Origin: Bacillota bacterium
GTDB taxonomy: Bacteria; Bacillota; Clostridia; Lachnospirales; Lachnospiraceae
DNA: 32,237 nucleotides
Reading direction: 5' to 3'
Assembly: GCA_023411225.1 (NCBI GenBank)
Contig: JAEYPA010000178.1
Location: forward strand, 1-32,237
Positions 26,013 through 32,237 of this stretch are shown one piece after another; position 1 is the stretch's first letter; each line of letters starts with the position of its first letter. Made by a program: the position numbers and the translations under genes. The notes beneath the pieces are model-generated. The model did no database searches. It was not told where the DNA came from and worked only from the letters and a program-made list of their open reading frames with translations.

Positions 26013-26623
26013 GTAAACGCTCCATAGTGGGTACTCCCACAAAATATGCATCGACCAAAGGCTTTACTGTAAGCAGGAGGTGTTTTAATCGTTCTTCCGG
26101 TGCCAGATCAGAGAGTTTGTTTTCTTCTCTGTATATTGCCTGGATTTGTTTTAAACCGAGATAGGCAAGTGCATTTTGGCGGGATGACTTTGGAAGCGCT
26201 TTTACTGCTTCGTCAAATCTGCGTCTTGCGTGCACCCAGCATCCGGCAATTTTCAGGTCCTCACGTTCTTTTTCAATCGTATGATAGACCTGATAGCCAT
26301 CCGTTACACAGATTCCATGGAAATTCTTTAGGAACTTCCTTAGATGACTGGCCTTCCTCGAAGGCTGATATTCATACAGGATGATGTGCCTGTCTTGATT
26401 CAGTCTTCCGGTACGGCAGACCCACATGTAATGCTTATTACCGTTTGTGCGATCTTCCTTTGTGACACGTACTGGCGTCTCATCTGCCTGGAGCACATGG
26501 TAATCGTAAAGCTTCTCATGCAGATAATCATAAAAAACTGACAGATATCTTTCTGCACAGAGGATGGTCCAGTGAGCCATTTCACCACGAGTAATCGTAA
26601 TACACTCACTATGGAGCGTTTAC
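26013..26623 (-). mobile_element. Degenerate 611-bp IS66-family element with 17-bp inverted repeats
   Basis: GTAAACGCTCCATAGTG at 26013-26029 is exactly complementary to CACTATGGAGCGTTTAC at 26607-26623. Both ends begin GTAA when read inward, as in IS66 elements, and enclose a fragment of the IS66 transposase. The 8-base flanks (ctcgaaaa and attggtgc) do not match, so no target duplication remains. Confidence 0.7.
26032..26610 (-). pseudogene. IS66 transposase (TnpC) internal fragment
   Basis: About 193 codons of an IS66-type transposase, normally some 450-550 residues. The piece starts in ITITRGEMAHWTILCAERYL and keeps LQADETPVRVTKED (first catalytic Asp), MWVCRTG, ILYEYQPSRKASHL and VTDGYQVYH (second Asp), then IAGCWVHARRRFDEA. 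It stops at KPLVDAYFVG, before the third catalytic acidic residue. The N-terminal third and the C-terminal end are absent, and the reading frame runs straight from the coding part into the inverted repeat on both sides. It cannot be active. The open frame continues to 25852, but that extension is the neighbouring GC-rich patch, not protein. Confidence 0.88.
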
Positions 26624-26714
26624 ATTGGTGCAAGCATTATTTTTACTAACGTAAGATTATTTTGCGTTTACCAACTATCAGTATTACCCCCCATTTTTCC
26701 TACGTTTTCCTCAC

Positions 26715-26744
26715 AAAAAAGGATTGAATCTCTCGATTCAATCC
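26715..26744 (-). terminator. Terminator beside tRNA-derived repeat B
   Basis: GGATTGAATC (26721-26730) pairs with GATTCAATCC (26735-26744); on the minus strand the stem is followed by TTTTTT. It lies 12 bases downstream of the tRNA-like repeat on the same strand, mimicking the terminator of a real tRNA gene. Confidence 0.8.
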
Positions 26745-26756
26745 TAATCTTTCTTC

Positions 26757-26856
26757 AAGCGCGAGACGGGATTCGAAGCCGTCTTGCAAAATCCACAAAT
26801 CCGTATAGAGGTTCGGGGACTGTAGTTGTTTTTTTGACAACAAGAATGACAACAAA
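26757..26856 (-). repeat. tRNA-Gly 3'-end repeat with 100-bp element terminus (copy B)
   Basis: aagcgcgagacgggattcga at 26757-26776 is identical to the real tRNA-Gly 3' end at 32185-32204. The following 75-80 bases match copy A closely, including gacaacaa twice and ATGACAACAAA at 26846-26856. It is probably an att site left by a second insertion of a related element. Confidence 0.85.
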
Positions 26857-27127
26857 AGAGAGATATTGATCAAAACTCTATACTTAACTTTATCTCTAAC
26901 CTTATTGATAGAATTACAATATAAGGATTTAATCATTCCTCTTTTAGCCGTATATCCTTCTATAGTTCAATTACCTTTTCATAAAAATTCCTTAGTAATG
27001 GTCATACATAAGTAAGCGCGAGACAGGATTCGATCCATAATCCTATCCTACAATTACTGAAAAGAAAGACGTTCCATCCACTTCTTACTCATATGCACAT
27101 AGTAGTGCTTATATTATTTACGATTAA
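26857..27127. other. Intergenic stretch with tRNA-derived repeat C
   Basis: No gene is seen. At 27014-27033 aagcgcgagacaggattcga repeats the tRNA-Gly 3' end with one change, and then diverges. The piece between copies B and C is thus only about 240 bases of AT-rich DNA, as though an inserted block had lost its cargo. An open frame on the minus strand at 26700-26936 only reads through the terminator and repeat B and is not a gene. Confidence 0.5.
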
Positions 27128-27256
27128 TTATACTTGTTTCATGGCTTTAGTCTTTTTATGTAAATAAGTCTTTGAATTAATTTGTATAAATGGTATGTTC
27201 TTTTTGGGAATCATCATTTGGTCGAAGACAATATGCTCTTTTTTCTTTTTACCCAT
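27128..27256 (-). CDS. Small basic protein of 42 residues, coupled to the P-loop kinase
   Basis: Starts with MGKKKKEHIVFDQMMIPKKN and ends KTKAMKQV. It has a strong ribosome site (GGAGGAATAAT before the ATG) that lies within the last codons of the upstream kinase gene; its ATG is one base after the kinase stop codon, so the two should be co-translated. It is very basic (about a quarter Lys) with no membrane segment or Cys. I do not recognise a family. The good ribosome site, tight spacing and complete frame make it likely to be real. Confidence 0.6.
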   Translation of the reverse strand: MGKKKKEHIVFDQMMIPKKNIPFIQINSKTYLHKKTKAMKQV

Positions 27257-27257
27257 A

Positions 27258-27890
27258 TTATTCCTCCAAACCAAATAAATTACATACAATTTGATATGTG
27301 TTAATACAACTTACGGTTTCATCAGTTATCAATGTTTTATATCCCAATTTACGAGATTGATTTCTAACATGCCCTGCAAAGAAGGCATCCCTTTTCATCC
27401 AATTATCAAATGCCTTTTCTTTATCATGACAGTCTCGTATAACATATGGGACCCATGGTCTTTCTTTATAATAAGCATATTGAAAATCAAAGGTAGGGGT
27501 AATATTAATGTAATGTTTTTTATCTATTCCTATTTTGCGCATCAACTCAGGTAAATAAGAAGCTCCTTCCGTTACTATATCAGAGTTGATATTCGATAAA
27601 TCTGTTATAATAAATTCAAATATCTCTCTATAAAACTGTAACTCCTCTAAATTCTGAATTTCTGGCGCTCTCATCCATATTTCGTCTGATGTCATGTTAC
27701 TTTGTTTGGTACAAATGGGTTTGCCTTTTAATTTACCTTTATTTATGTAATCATCCAGTAATTCATCGACCTTAAAATAATAAAATCCATAATTTTCAGC
27801 AAGCATTGTAGTTATAGTACTTTTCCCACTGCAAGGTGAACCACCGATAAAATATATATTTTTTGAACGGCATTTCAAAAATGAAGACAT
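27258..27890 (-). CDS. P-loop nucleoside/nucleotide kinase-like protein
   Basis: 210 residues from the ATG at 27890, chosen because AGGAGG lies directly upstream; an earlier ATG 33 bases upstream lacks one. The Walker A motif is GSPCSGKST at 17-25, after strand NIYFIG. IVTEGASYLPELM may contain the Walker B/acidic region, and RDAFFAGHVRNQSRKLG resembles the Arg-rich lid of small-molecule kinases. The fold looks like that of cytidylate, shikimate or 2-phosphoglycerate kinases, but the substrate cannot be assigned. It lies in the accessory block between tRNA-derived repeats C and D and is followed by a tiny coupled gene. Confidence 0.78.
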   Translation of the reverse strand: MSSFLKCRSKNIYFIGGSPCSGKSTITTMLAENYGFYYFKVDELLDDYINKGKLKGKPICTKQSNMTSDEIWMRAPEIQNLEELQFYREIFEFIITDLSNINSDIVTEGASYLPELMRKIGIDKKHYINITPTFDFQYAYYKERPWVPYVIRDCHDKEKAFDNWMKRDAFFAGHVRNQSRKLGYKTLITDETVSCINTYQIVCNLFGLEE

Positions 27891-28058
27891 TTTTAACCTC
27901 CTAATAATTCGATTGTTTATCAACTATTAAGCAAGGTTATTCTGCAAAGTAATAACCCTGCAGTTACATCCAAATATCCATTATTAATTCTCCTTTTATA
28001 TTCTGTTATGTATTTTCTAAATTAACCTTTTTATATCTATTCTAACAGATTACATAGC

Positions 28059-28136
28059 TTAATTTTTAATACCAAGAGCAGAAGCTATCACAACAAGTGC
28101 AATTATAGAGTAATACATGTACAAGACAGGATCCAT
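28059..28136 (-). CDS. Possible 25-residue membrane peptide
   Basis: ATG at 28136, five bases after the stop of the 115-residue gene, reading MDPVLYMYYSIIALVVIASA then LGIKN. It is one hydrophobic segment with a weak AGAG ribosome site. Alternatively it is the tail of a lost membrane protein. Nothing else supports it. Confidence 0.3.
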   Translation of the reverse strand: MDPVLYMYYSIIALVVIASALGIKN

Positions 28137-28141
28137 ACTCT

Positions 28142-28489
28142 CTAATCTGGAAGATATTTAACATTCAAAATAACAGGTTTTCCTCGCTCATCATAAGTAA
28201 AATAGATATTAATCCTTCCAAGGCTATGTCCATATGGACCTTCTATTCCTTCAACTGCAATAATACATTTACGCCCATTATATATTCCAGTTTTTGCTTC
28301 CCATATTCCATGATCCGATATTAACCCTACTTCATCTCCTTCTTTATAGTGATTTTCGTGGTAGGATTTGATTGTATCGATATTATCACTCTCATCATCA
28401 ACAAAATAGTTGGTTGCATTACAATGAATCACCTGATCAGTATCAACGGAGGAAATTATAAAATTACTCGCCTTTAAATAAAAGAACAT
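28142..28489 (-). CDS. Hypothetical 115-residue protein
   Basis: A frame of 115 codons overlapping the end of the lipoprotein gene by 26 bases in another frame. The sequence (NATNYFVDDESDNIDTIKSY, then GDEVGLISDHGIWEAKTGIY and GHSLGRINIYFTYDERGKPV) has a regular alternation of strands and a coherent, non-random composition. That suggests a small beta-rich protein. There is no signal peptide and no clear ribosome site before the ATG, so it may be translated by coupling to the upstream lipoprotein. It may instead be part of that gene separated by a frameshift. I do not recognise a family. Confidence 0.5.
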   Translation of the reverse strand: MFFYLKASNFIISSVDTDQVIHCNATNYFVDDESDNIDTIKSYHENHYKEGDEVGLISDHGIWEAKTGIYNGRKCIIAVEGIEGPYGHSLGRINIYFTYDERGKPVILNVKYLPD

Positions 28490-28979
28490 TTTTATCTGTT
28501 AAATTTTCGAAAGCTTCATACATATCATTCCAGGTTTCAGGATATTTATTGCTACCTATTATTTCTTTTTTCTTGGAATCTGAAAACATGATTGTTATTC
28601 CCCACTGATGCCCATCTACAATATTGTTATTCTTATATGATTTTTCCCAATTTGTAAATCCATACCTTGAAGAATCAAGGATAAATGTTTCTATTTTATC
28701 ATCTTCTAAGTTACAAACGAATGTAAAACCTTCATTATCTGATGAAGAATCACGAGCAGTAAAGTTTTCGTAACCATCAGATGTAAACTCCCAAAACTTT
28801 TTATTTATTAAATCTATTTTGTATTCTGGATATCGTTGTCCAAAAGCTTCATGATATATGTATATTGCATCAATTGTTTTTTGGTCGGTATCTACTCCTA
28901 TTGATGTTTGATCATTTTTTTGACACGATGTAAAACATATTAAAATTAATAGGAAAACAGTTGTTACTCTTCTTATAAT
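28464..28979 (-). CDS. Probable lipoprotein of unknown function, start unusual
   Basis: The mature part is preceded by a typical lipoprotein signal: IIRRVTTVFLLILICFTSC then QKNDQTSIG, where the last Cys would be lipidated. The body, about 150 residues, includes IDAIYIYHEAFGQRYPEYKI and NIVDGHQWGITIMFSDSKKK, and resembles no family I can name. There is no ATG, GTG or TTG at the expected place: a strong GGGGGAG sits six bases before an ATT codon (28979), exactly where a start belongs. Either ATT is used, as rare genes do, or an ATG start has mutated. A TTG at 28994 is possible but is itself followed by the ribosome site. It overlaps the next gene downstream. Confidence 0.55.
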   Translation of the reverse strand: MIRRVTTVFLLILICFTSCQKNDQTSIGVDTDQKTIDAIYIYHEAFGQRYPEYKIDLINKKFWEFTSDGYENFTARDSSSDNEGFTFVCNLEDDKIETFILDSSRYGFTNWEKSYKNNNIVDGHQWGITIMFSDSKKKEIIGSNKYPETWNDMYEAFENLTDKNVLLFKGE

Positions 28980-29146
28980 TACCCACTCCCCCAAATATGT
29001 ACTTTTTATTACTATTACGAACAGAATTTTATCTCTTACAATTTTTTCTATTATACTATTCAAAATAATGGAAAGCAAGTCCACTATGAAAGTGTATACT
29101 TCATCAAAATGACATGATAATATTTACTCATAAACCAACATAAATC

Positions 29147-29175
29147 AAGCGCGAGACGGGATTCGAAGCCGCGAC
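29147..29175 (-). repeat. tRNA-Gly 3'-end repeat (copy D)
   Basis: aagcgcgagacgggattcga, then agccgcgac, differs from the true tRNA-Gly 3' end (tcgaacccgcgac) only around two bases after the T-loop. It then diverges completely. It lacks the 75-bp element end of copies A and B, so the inserted element here was of another kind. Confidence 0.8.
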
Positions 29176-29323
29176 ATGCACCAAAAACCCTTATAAAAAG
29201 GAGCTTCTCAGCACGTCAGATTTCTATGTACTCAAGAATGTACTCACTATATTAAATCTATAGTATCTTTTCCATTTTTTTGAACTTCTTTATATTCCAT
29301 TTTTACTACCAACAAATTCATAT

Positions 29324-29749
29324 TTAACTTCTTCTTTCATACTCTGCAATCAGCAAAGGTTGAATTAATGGATATGTCAATTCAGTTGGCAATTCGTCAA
29401 GAAAAACAACCTTTTCCATCTCACTATGCAGTTCATCTTCAAATTTTGAAATTTCTGCAAAATATAGCATTCCATATATTTCTTCACCTGTTTCATTTAA
29501 CCTATTTTTACCGATAACTGAATATATACAGATTGGCTTTATTGAAAATTCAATTGCGCCTGTTTCTTCTTTTAACTCTCTATTTGCTGTATCATTAATT
29601 AACTCTCCATCTTCCCTATGACCACCAGGCACCTCATAAGTATCTCTTTCCTTATGTTTACAGAAAACCCACTTACCATTTGACTTTGAAATAATAACAG
29701 CAAACTTTATCAATTCATCATCAACATTATCATAAAACTTAACCTGCAT
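29324..29749 (-). CDS. Nudix hydrolase
   Basis: A 141-residue pyrophosphohydrolase of nucleoside diphosphates linked to another moiety. The Nudix box is complete at residues 43-65 (GX5E, then X7 and RELKEETGA), with the metal-binding Glu residues in REL.EE. The strand before it (DTYEVPGGH) and the later EEIYGMLYFAEI follow the usual fold. The substrate is not predictable; candidates are modified dNTPs, NDP-sugars or ADP-ribose. It follows the dCMP deaminase gene on the same strand, and both have the same 17-base leader including the ribosome site GAGGTGA. A role in nucleotide-pool control is inferred. Confidence 0.93.
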   Translation of the reverse strand: MQVKFYDNVDDELIKFAVIISKSNGKWVFCKHKERDTYEVPGGHREDGELINDTANRELKEETGAIEFSIKPICIYSVIGKNRLNETGEEIYGMLYFAEISKFEDELHSEMEKVVFLDELPTELTYPLIQPLLIAEYERRS

Positions 29750-29755
29750 TTTATC

Positions 29756-30325
29756 TCACCTCTATAAATTCTAAATTGTAAAAGCGTAATTCAAATCAGC
29801 TCAACAAGCTAGAATTTTATTATTTCATACACCATTCTAATTTATCTGATGGAACAACAATGTAATTATTATCACCTTCACCCTGACGAAGATAAACATT
29901 TCTTATTCCTGCTTGAATAATCAATCGCGCACATAAAGGGCAAGGCTTTGCAATGTGAATAGAGCAAGTGTCTGGATTTACTCCTGTAAGATAAAGGTCT
30001 GCTCCTATTGTTTGTTCTCTTGAGCAGTTCAAAAGGGCATTCGCCTCGGCATGTACAGCCTTACAAATGCCATATCCTTCACCTTGATGCATGTTTTGTG
30101 CCATTCTAGGACATTCGCCAACATCACAACAGTTTTCTTTTCCTCTAGGTGAACCATTATATCCCGTTGAAATCACCACATCATCCTTAACAATAACCGC
30201 ACCATATTTTCTTTTTATACAAGTGCTTCTATATGCAAAAACCTCTGCACAATTTAAATATGTATCTGCTTTTGATACTCTATCACGTCCTTTTGAAATA
30301 ACCATATGTCACCTCTATAAATTCT
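29756..30325 (-). repeat. Identical 17-base leaders of the Nudix and deaminase genes
   Basis: TCACCTCTATAAATTCT occurs at 29756-29772 and 30309-30325. On the minus strand each ends with the ribosome site GAGGTGA a few bases before its gene. The direct repeat suggests duplicated leader DNA or shared control. Confidence 0.7.
29820..30305 (-). CDS. dCMP deaminase (ComEB-like)
   Basis: 161-residue zinc-dependent deaminase converting dCMP to dUMP, the precursor of dTMP. The catalytic site is complete: His85 and Glu87 in AVHAEANALL, and Cys122 and Cys125 in PCPLCARLI. The family's insert GKENCCDVGECPRMAQ, then GEGYGICKAVHAE, which carries an additional structural metal site, is present. YGAVIVKDDVVISTGYNGSPRG is typical of dCMP deaminases from bacteria and phages. 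It has a GAGGTGA ribosome site. It lies inside the tRNA-linked accessory region with a Nudix gene, as in many phages and integrative elements, rather than with the comE genes. Confidence 0.95.
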   Translation of the reverse strand: MVISKGRDRVSKADTYLNCAEVFAYRSTCIKRKYGAVIVKDDVVISTGYNGSPRGKENCCDVGECPRMAQNMHQGEGYGICKAVHAEANALLNCSREQTIGADLYLTGVNPDTCSIHIAKPCPLCARLIIQAGIRNVYLRQGEGDNNYIVVPSDKLEWCMK

Positions 30326-30510
30326 TATTTATTGTTCTAATCGTTTCTTTAGTCGTGCATTCTCAGCTCAGACTTCTTCATAATCGACATGCTGTATATT
30401 AGTTTCTTTCTATGTTCCTCTAAATTTTTAATCTGTTCTTACAATACATTAACTACTAAAGATACTCCGCAATTCTTCCTTTTATAATATGGTATATATA
30501 TTGTACTATA

Positions 30511-31413
30511 TTATTCTATTTTTTTCCATAAATAGTTACTCGCAATCACATTAACCCTCTCATGTCCGAGCATTTTAGACACAGTCATCATTGCTCTCTT
30601 ATCGTATATTTTGTCTTTCTTATCCCCCTTACAATAATACTTCTGATTCTTAGCAAGTGACTCTAGTAGTCTTGCCAGTCTCTCATACCATACACAGGCA
30701 AACTCTGCCCGATAATTATGTATATCTATTTTATCTGGAATCTTTTCAAAGATTACTTTTCCCTTTTCAAGATTCACAAACGACTTTACATGTGTCCGAT
30801 ATTCATGTAGTACTTCTGTTGTTCTCCTTTTTCCACCTTATCCTTGCAATACCATTACAAAAACCTTATCCCCATCTGACACTATCTCCTCAGGCTTTAG
30901 AGCAGCCAGTTCATGCCGTCTTAACCCTGTTCCCTTGCAGAAGTCTATAATATCCTTATGTTTCTCAAGATTAATATGCTTATCATGTTCACATTTCTTT
31001 CTGGATTGCTTGATATCTTTTCTCTTTCTGTCTGGCGTAGTTAAATGAAGTTCTTTAGAAGATTTTCCATACATTCTAGCAATTGCACTGACTTCCATCT
31101 TTATTGTCCATGCACTTAGTCCCTGCCTAATCCTTTCGTTTATATACTCCTGTATATATGTTTCAGCACATCCTATCGTCCTACATCCATGCTCTTTCTT
31201 TGCCCATTCAGCAAAATAAATACAATGCTTTTTATAGGTATTATAGGTATCCCATGAATAGATACCATCCAGTTTACATTTCTGTTCACCATTAGCCTTA
31301 GCATTCTCTTTTATCTGCTCTTTAGCTATATGTTTCTTTTGTCCAATGCAAAGCTTTGGCAGTAAGATTTCCTCTACCTGCCATCTCATAGACTTATTCT
31401 TCTTTCTTGCCAT
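30511..31413 (-). pseudogene. Tyrosine-type integrase interrupted by one in-frame stop codon
   Basis: A complete site-specific recombinase gene of 300 codons (start at 31413 behind AAGGAGG) with a single TAA at codon 192 (30838-30840); both sides are in the same frame. The N-terminal half has a SAM-like core-binding domain (YSWDTYNTYKKHCIYFAEWA). The catalytic half keeps Arg in GTGLRRHELAAL (165/166), Lys195 just after the stop, HxxR in IHNYRAEF (232-235), His284 in MLGHERVNV and the nucleophile Tyr294 in ASNYLW. The stop stands where related proteins usually have Lys (GKGGK), so AAA to TAA is the simplest cause. It should be inactive unless the stop is read through. It lies near the tRNA-Gly gene whose 3' end is repeated through the region. 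Confidence 0.88.
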
Positions 31414-31761
31414 AGCATATCCTCCTTATCATCATTATAGATATAATTTATTTATACTTCTCTAGTACGTTTATGCATATCGTAATTACTTTCTTACCAT
31501 AATTCAATAACAACACTTCAATCTAAAAAGTCGATAAAGTTGATGTAAAGTAATTTATCTTAATCCGTTCTTTGTATTTAAATAAAACATAGTATTCAGA
31601 TAAAAATGTAACGTTTACTAGTCCATACTCTATTGTGCATGGTTAATTAAATGTAACCATATTTTGTAATTAAATTATACATATATTTACATAAAATATA
31701 TGTATAATTTTCTTAAAACGCTCATTTGCTTTATAATTTATATCTTCTTCCTCATGTAATA
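31414..31761. other. AT-rich gap upstream of the integrase gene
   Basis: About 350 bases with no gene. It contains the perfect inverted repeat TTATACATATAT (31675-31686) and ATATATGTATAA (31696-31707), with a 9-base loop, between the two integrase relics. It could be a terminator, an operator or a recombinase-binding site; nothing in the sequence settles which. Confidence 0.45.
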
Positions 31762-31965
31762 CTATCTTCTCTTCCACAAATAACTACGCGCTATGACATT
31801 TCGCCTTTCATGACCTAGCATCTTTGACACTATTATCATTGCTCTCCTATCATATACAACACCCTTCATATCTCCCTTACAATAATACTTCTGCTTTCTC
31901 ATTAGCGTTTCTAATGGTCTTGCCAACTTCTCATACCAGGTACAGAAAAAATCTGCCCTATTACT
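31762..31965 (-). pseudogene. C-terminal stub of a second, related integrase
   Basis: About 67 codons remain: SNRADFFCTWYEKLARPLE, then QKYYCKGDMKG and MLGHERRNVIARSYLWKRR before a TAG. This is plainly homologous to the last 70 residues of the neighbouring integrase (RAEFACVWYERLARLLE...MLGHERVNVIASNYLW), with His and Tyr of the active site kept. The preceding HxxR His is lost (a stop lies three codons upstream) and no N-terminal part is present. I infer an older integrase at the same tRNA site, mostly deleted. Confidence 0.85.
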
Positions 31966-32139
31966 TGGACATCTCTAGTCTTTCCGCCCTTACCTTGCTT
32001 AAAAAGACATTAGTACCACGGAAAAAAACTATATTCTAAACCAGAAGTTTAATGCTAAAGCTCTTCGTGAGCAGATGGAAAAAGCCATTTAAAGCTGACA
32101 TCAAAAAAGGTCGTTTGACAACAGCTATTTTCAGACAGT

Positions 32140-32172
32140 AAAAAAGCTCCAAGCCCTTATAAGGACTTGAAG
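32140..32172 (-). terminator. Terminator of the tRNA-Gly gene
   Basis: On the minus strand a stem formed by 32161-32172 and 32146-32157 (with G-U pairs) has a short loop and is followed by six T residues (32140-32145). It lies 14 bases after the tRNA 3' end. Confidence 0.8.
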
Positions 32173-32185
32173 CCTAAAATCAACT

Positions 32186-32237
32186 AAGCGCGAGACGGGA
32201 TTCGAACCCGCGACCCTCGCCTTGGCAAGGCGATACT
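32186..32237 (-). tRNA. tRNA-Gly(GCC), 3' part; 5' end beyond the window
   Basis: The minus strand gives an anticodon stem TCGCC/GGCGA around loop TTGCCAA (anticodon GCC), then a T-arm GCGGG-TTCGAAT-CCCGT and the 3' acceptor strand CTCGCGC with discriminator T, as usual for glycine tRNAs. CCA is not encoded. About 52 of roughly 74 bases are visible; the D-arm and 5' acceptor strand are outside. Its 3' end is the apparent integration target for the elements to the left. Confidence 0.95.

Noticed and set aside
25852..26031. C-terminal 60 residues of the IS66 open frame
   Set aside because: The frame leaves the transposase at the inverted repeat and continues through the GC-rich patch; the residues do not resemble transposase.
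26700..26936. 78-codon open frame on the minus strand
   Set aside because: It runs through the terminator, the tRNA-derived repeat and the element end, none of which is coding; its translation mirrors those repeats.
28119..28140. acaagacaggatccatac, resembling the tRNA-derived repeat C
   Set aside because: Only about ten bases match (agacaggat) and the gcgcgag part is missing, so it is not counted as an att remnant.
30330..30460. Short frame reading EQIKNLEEHRKKLIYSMSIM on the minus strand
   Set aside because: No start or ribosome site and a stop just upstream; at best a fragment of a lost gene, too short to name.
32030..32100. Short plus-strand frame NQKFNAKALREQMEKAI before a stop
   Set aside because: No start and only about 17 convincing codons; possibly debris of a deleted gene next to the tRNA, but it cannot be supported.

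Overview
The window looks like chromosome of a low-GC anaerobic Firmicute, most likely a Lachnospiraceae/Clostridium-type species. The signs are AT-rich intergenic DNA, strong AGGAGG ribosome sites, a short clostridial-type ThiC, a sortase-anchored surface protein, LytTR/GHKL two-component genes and a tRNA-Gly without an encoded CCA. The species cannot be fixed from the sequence alone.

Layout. (1) 1-5066, minus strand: a compact chemosensory operon read cheY-cheA-cheW-mcp-cheR (cheR runs off the window). (2) 5170-8538, minus: an RpiB/LacAB-like isomerase, a metallo-beta-lactamase-fold hydrolase reduced to its two ends, a NimA-like flavin-binding protein and a membrane GGDEF protein. (3) 8670-12567, minus: a complete thiamine operon thiM-thiED-thiC with a visible promoter, a TPP riboswitch and a riboswitch-linked terminator whose loop carries a misleading ATG. 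(4) 12621-18239, minus: an 1872-residue secreted, sortase-anchored surface protein with three 279-280-residue tandem repeats. It is divergent from (5) 18556-20559, plus: a LytTR response regulator and a GHKL sensor kinase, which may control it. (6) 20670-22312: an HxlR regulator divergent from a flavoprotein and a TIGR04076-like protein, with overlapping operator-like palindromes between them. (7) 22346-23041: a probable 5'-truncated surface-protein remnant. (8) 23106-32237: an accessory region built on the 3' end of a tRNA-Gly(GCC) gene.

The accessory region is the most unusual part. The tRNA-Gly at the right edge is cut by the window border. Its last 20-25 bases recur in the same orientation at 29147, 27014, 26757 and 23106, with a weaker copy at 25860. 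Two copies (23106 and 26757) share about 100 bp, including gacaacaa-type repeats that look like the end of one family of integrative element. Next to the tRNA lie two tyrosine-integrase genes: one intact except for a single in-frame TAA, the other a C-terminal stub. Between the repeats sit small cargo blocks: dCMP deaminase plus Nudix hydrolase; a P-loop kinase plus a 42-residue small protein and a lipoprotein pair; an IS66 relic with a GC-rich patch; and an ECF sigma/anti-sigma pair with a caspase-like remnant and a membrane-anchored protein. This reads as successive integrations at one tRNA 3' end, leaving a cassette-like array of cargo separated by att remnants.

Functionally, the left two thirds looks like ordinary chromosome (motility signalling, vitamin synthesis, surface adhesion with its own regulators). 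The right third is a decaying integration hotspot. All family names rest on motifs read by eye; no database search was possible.
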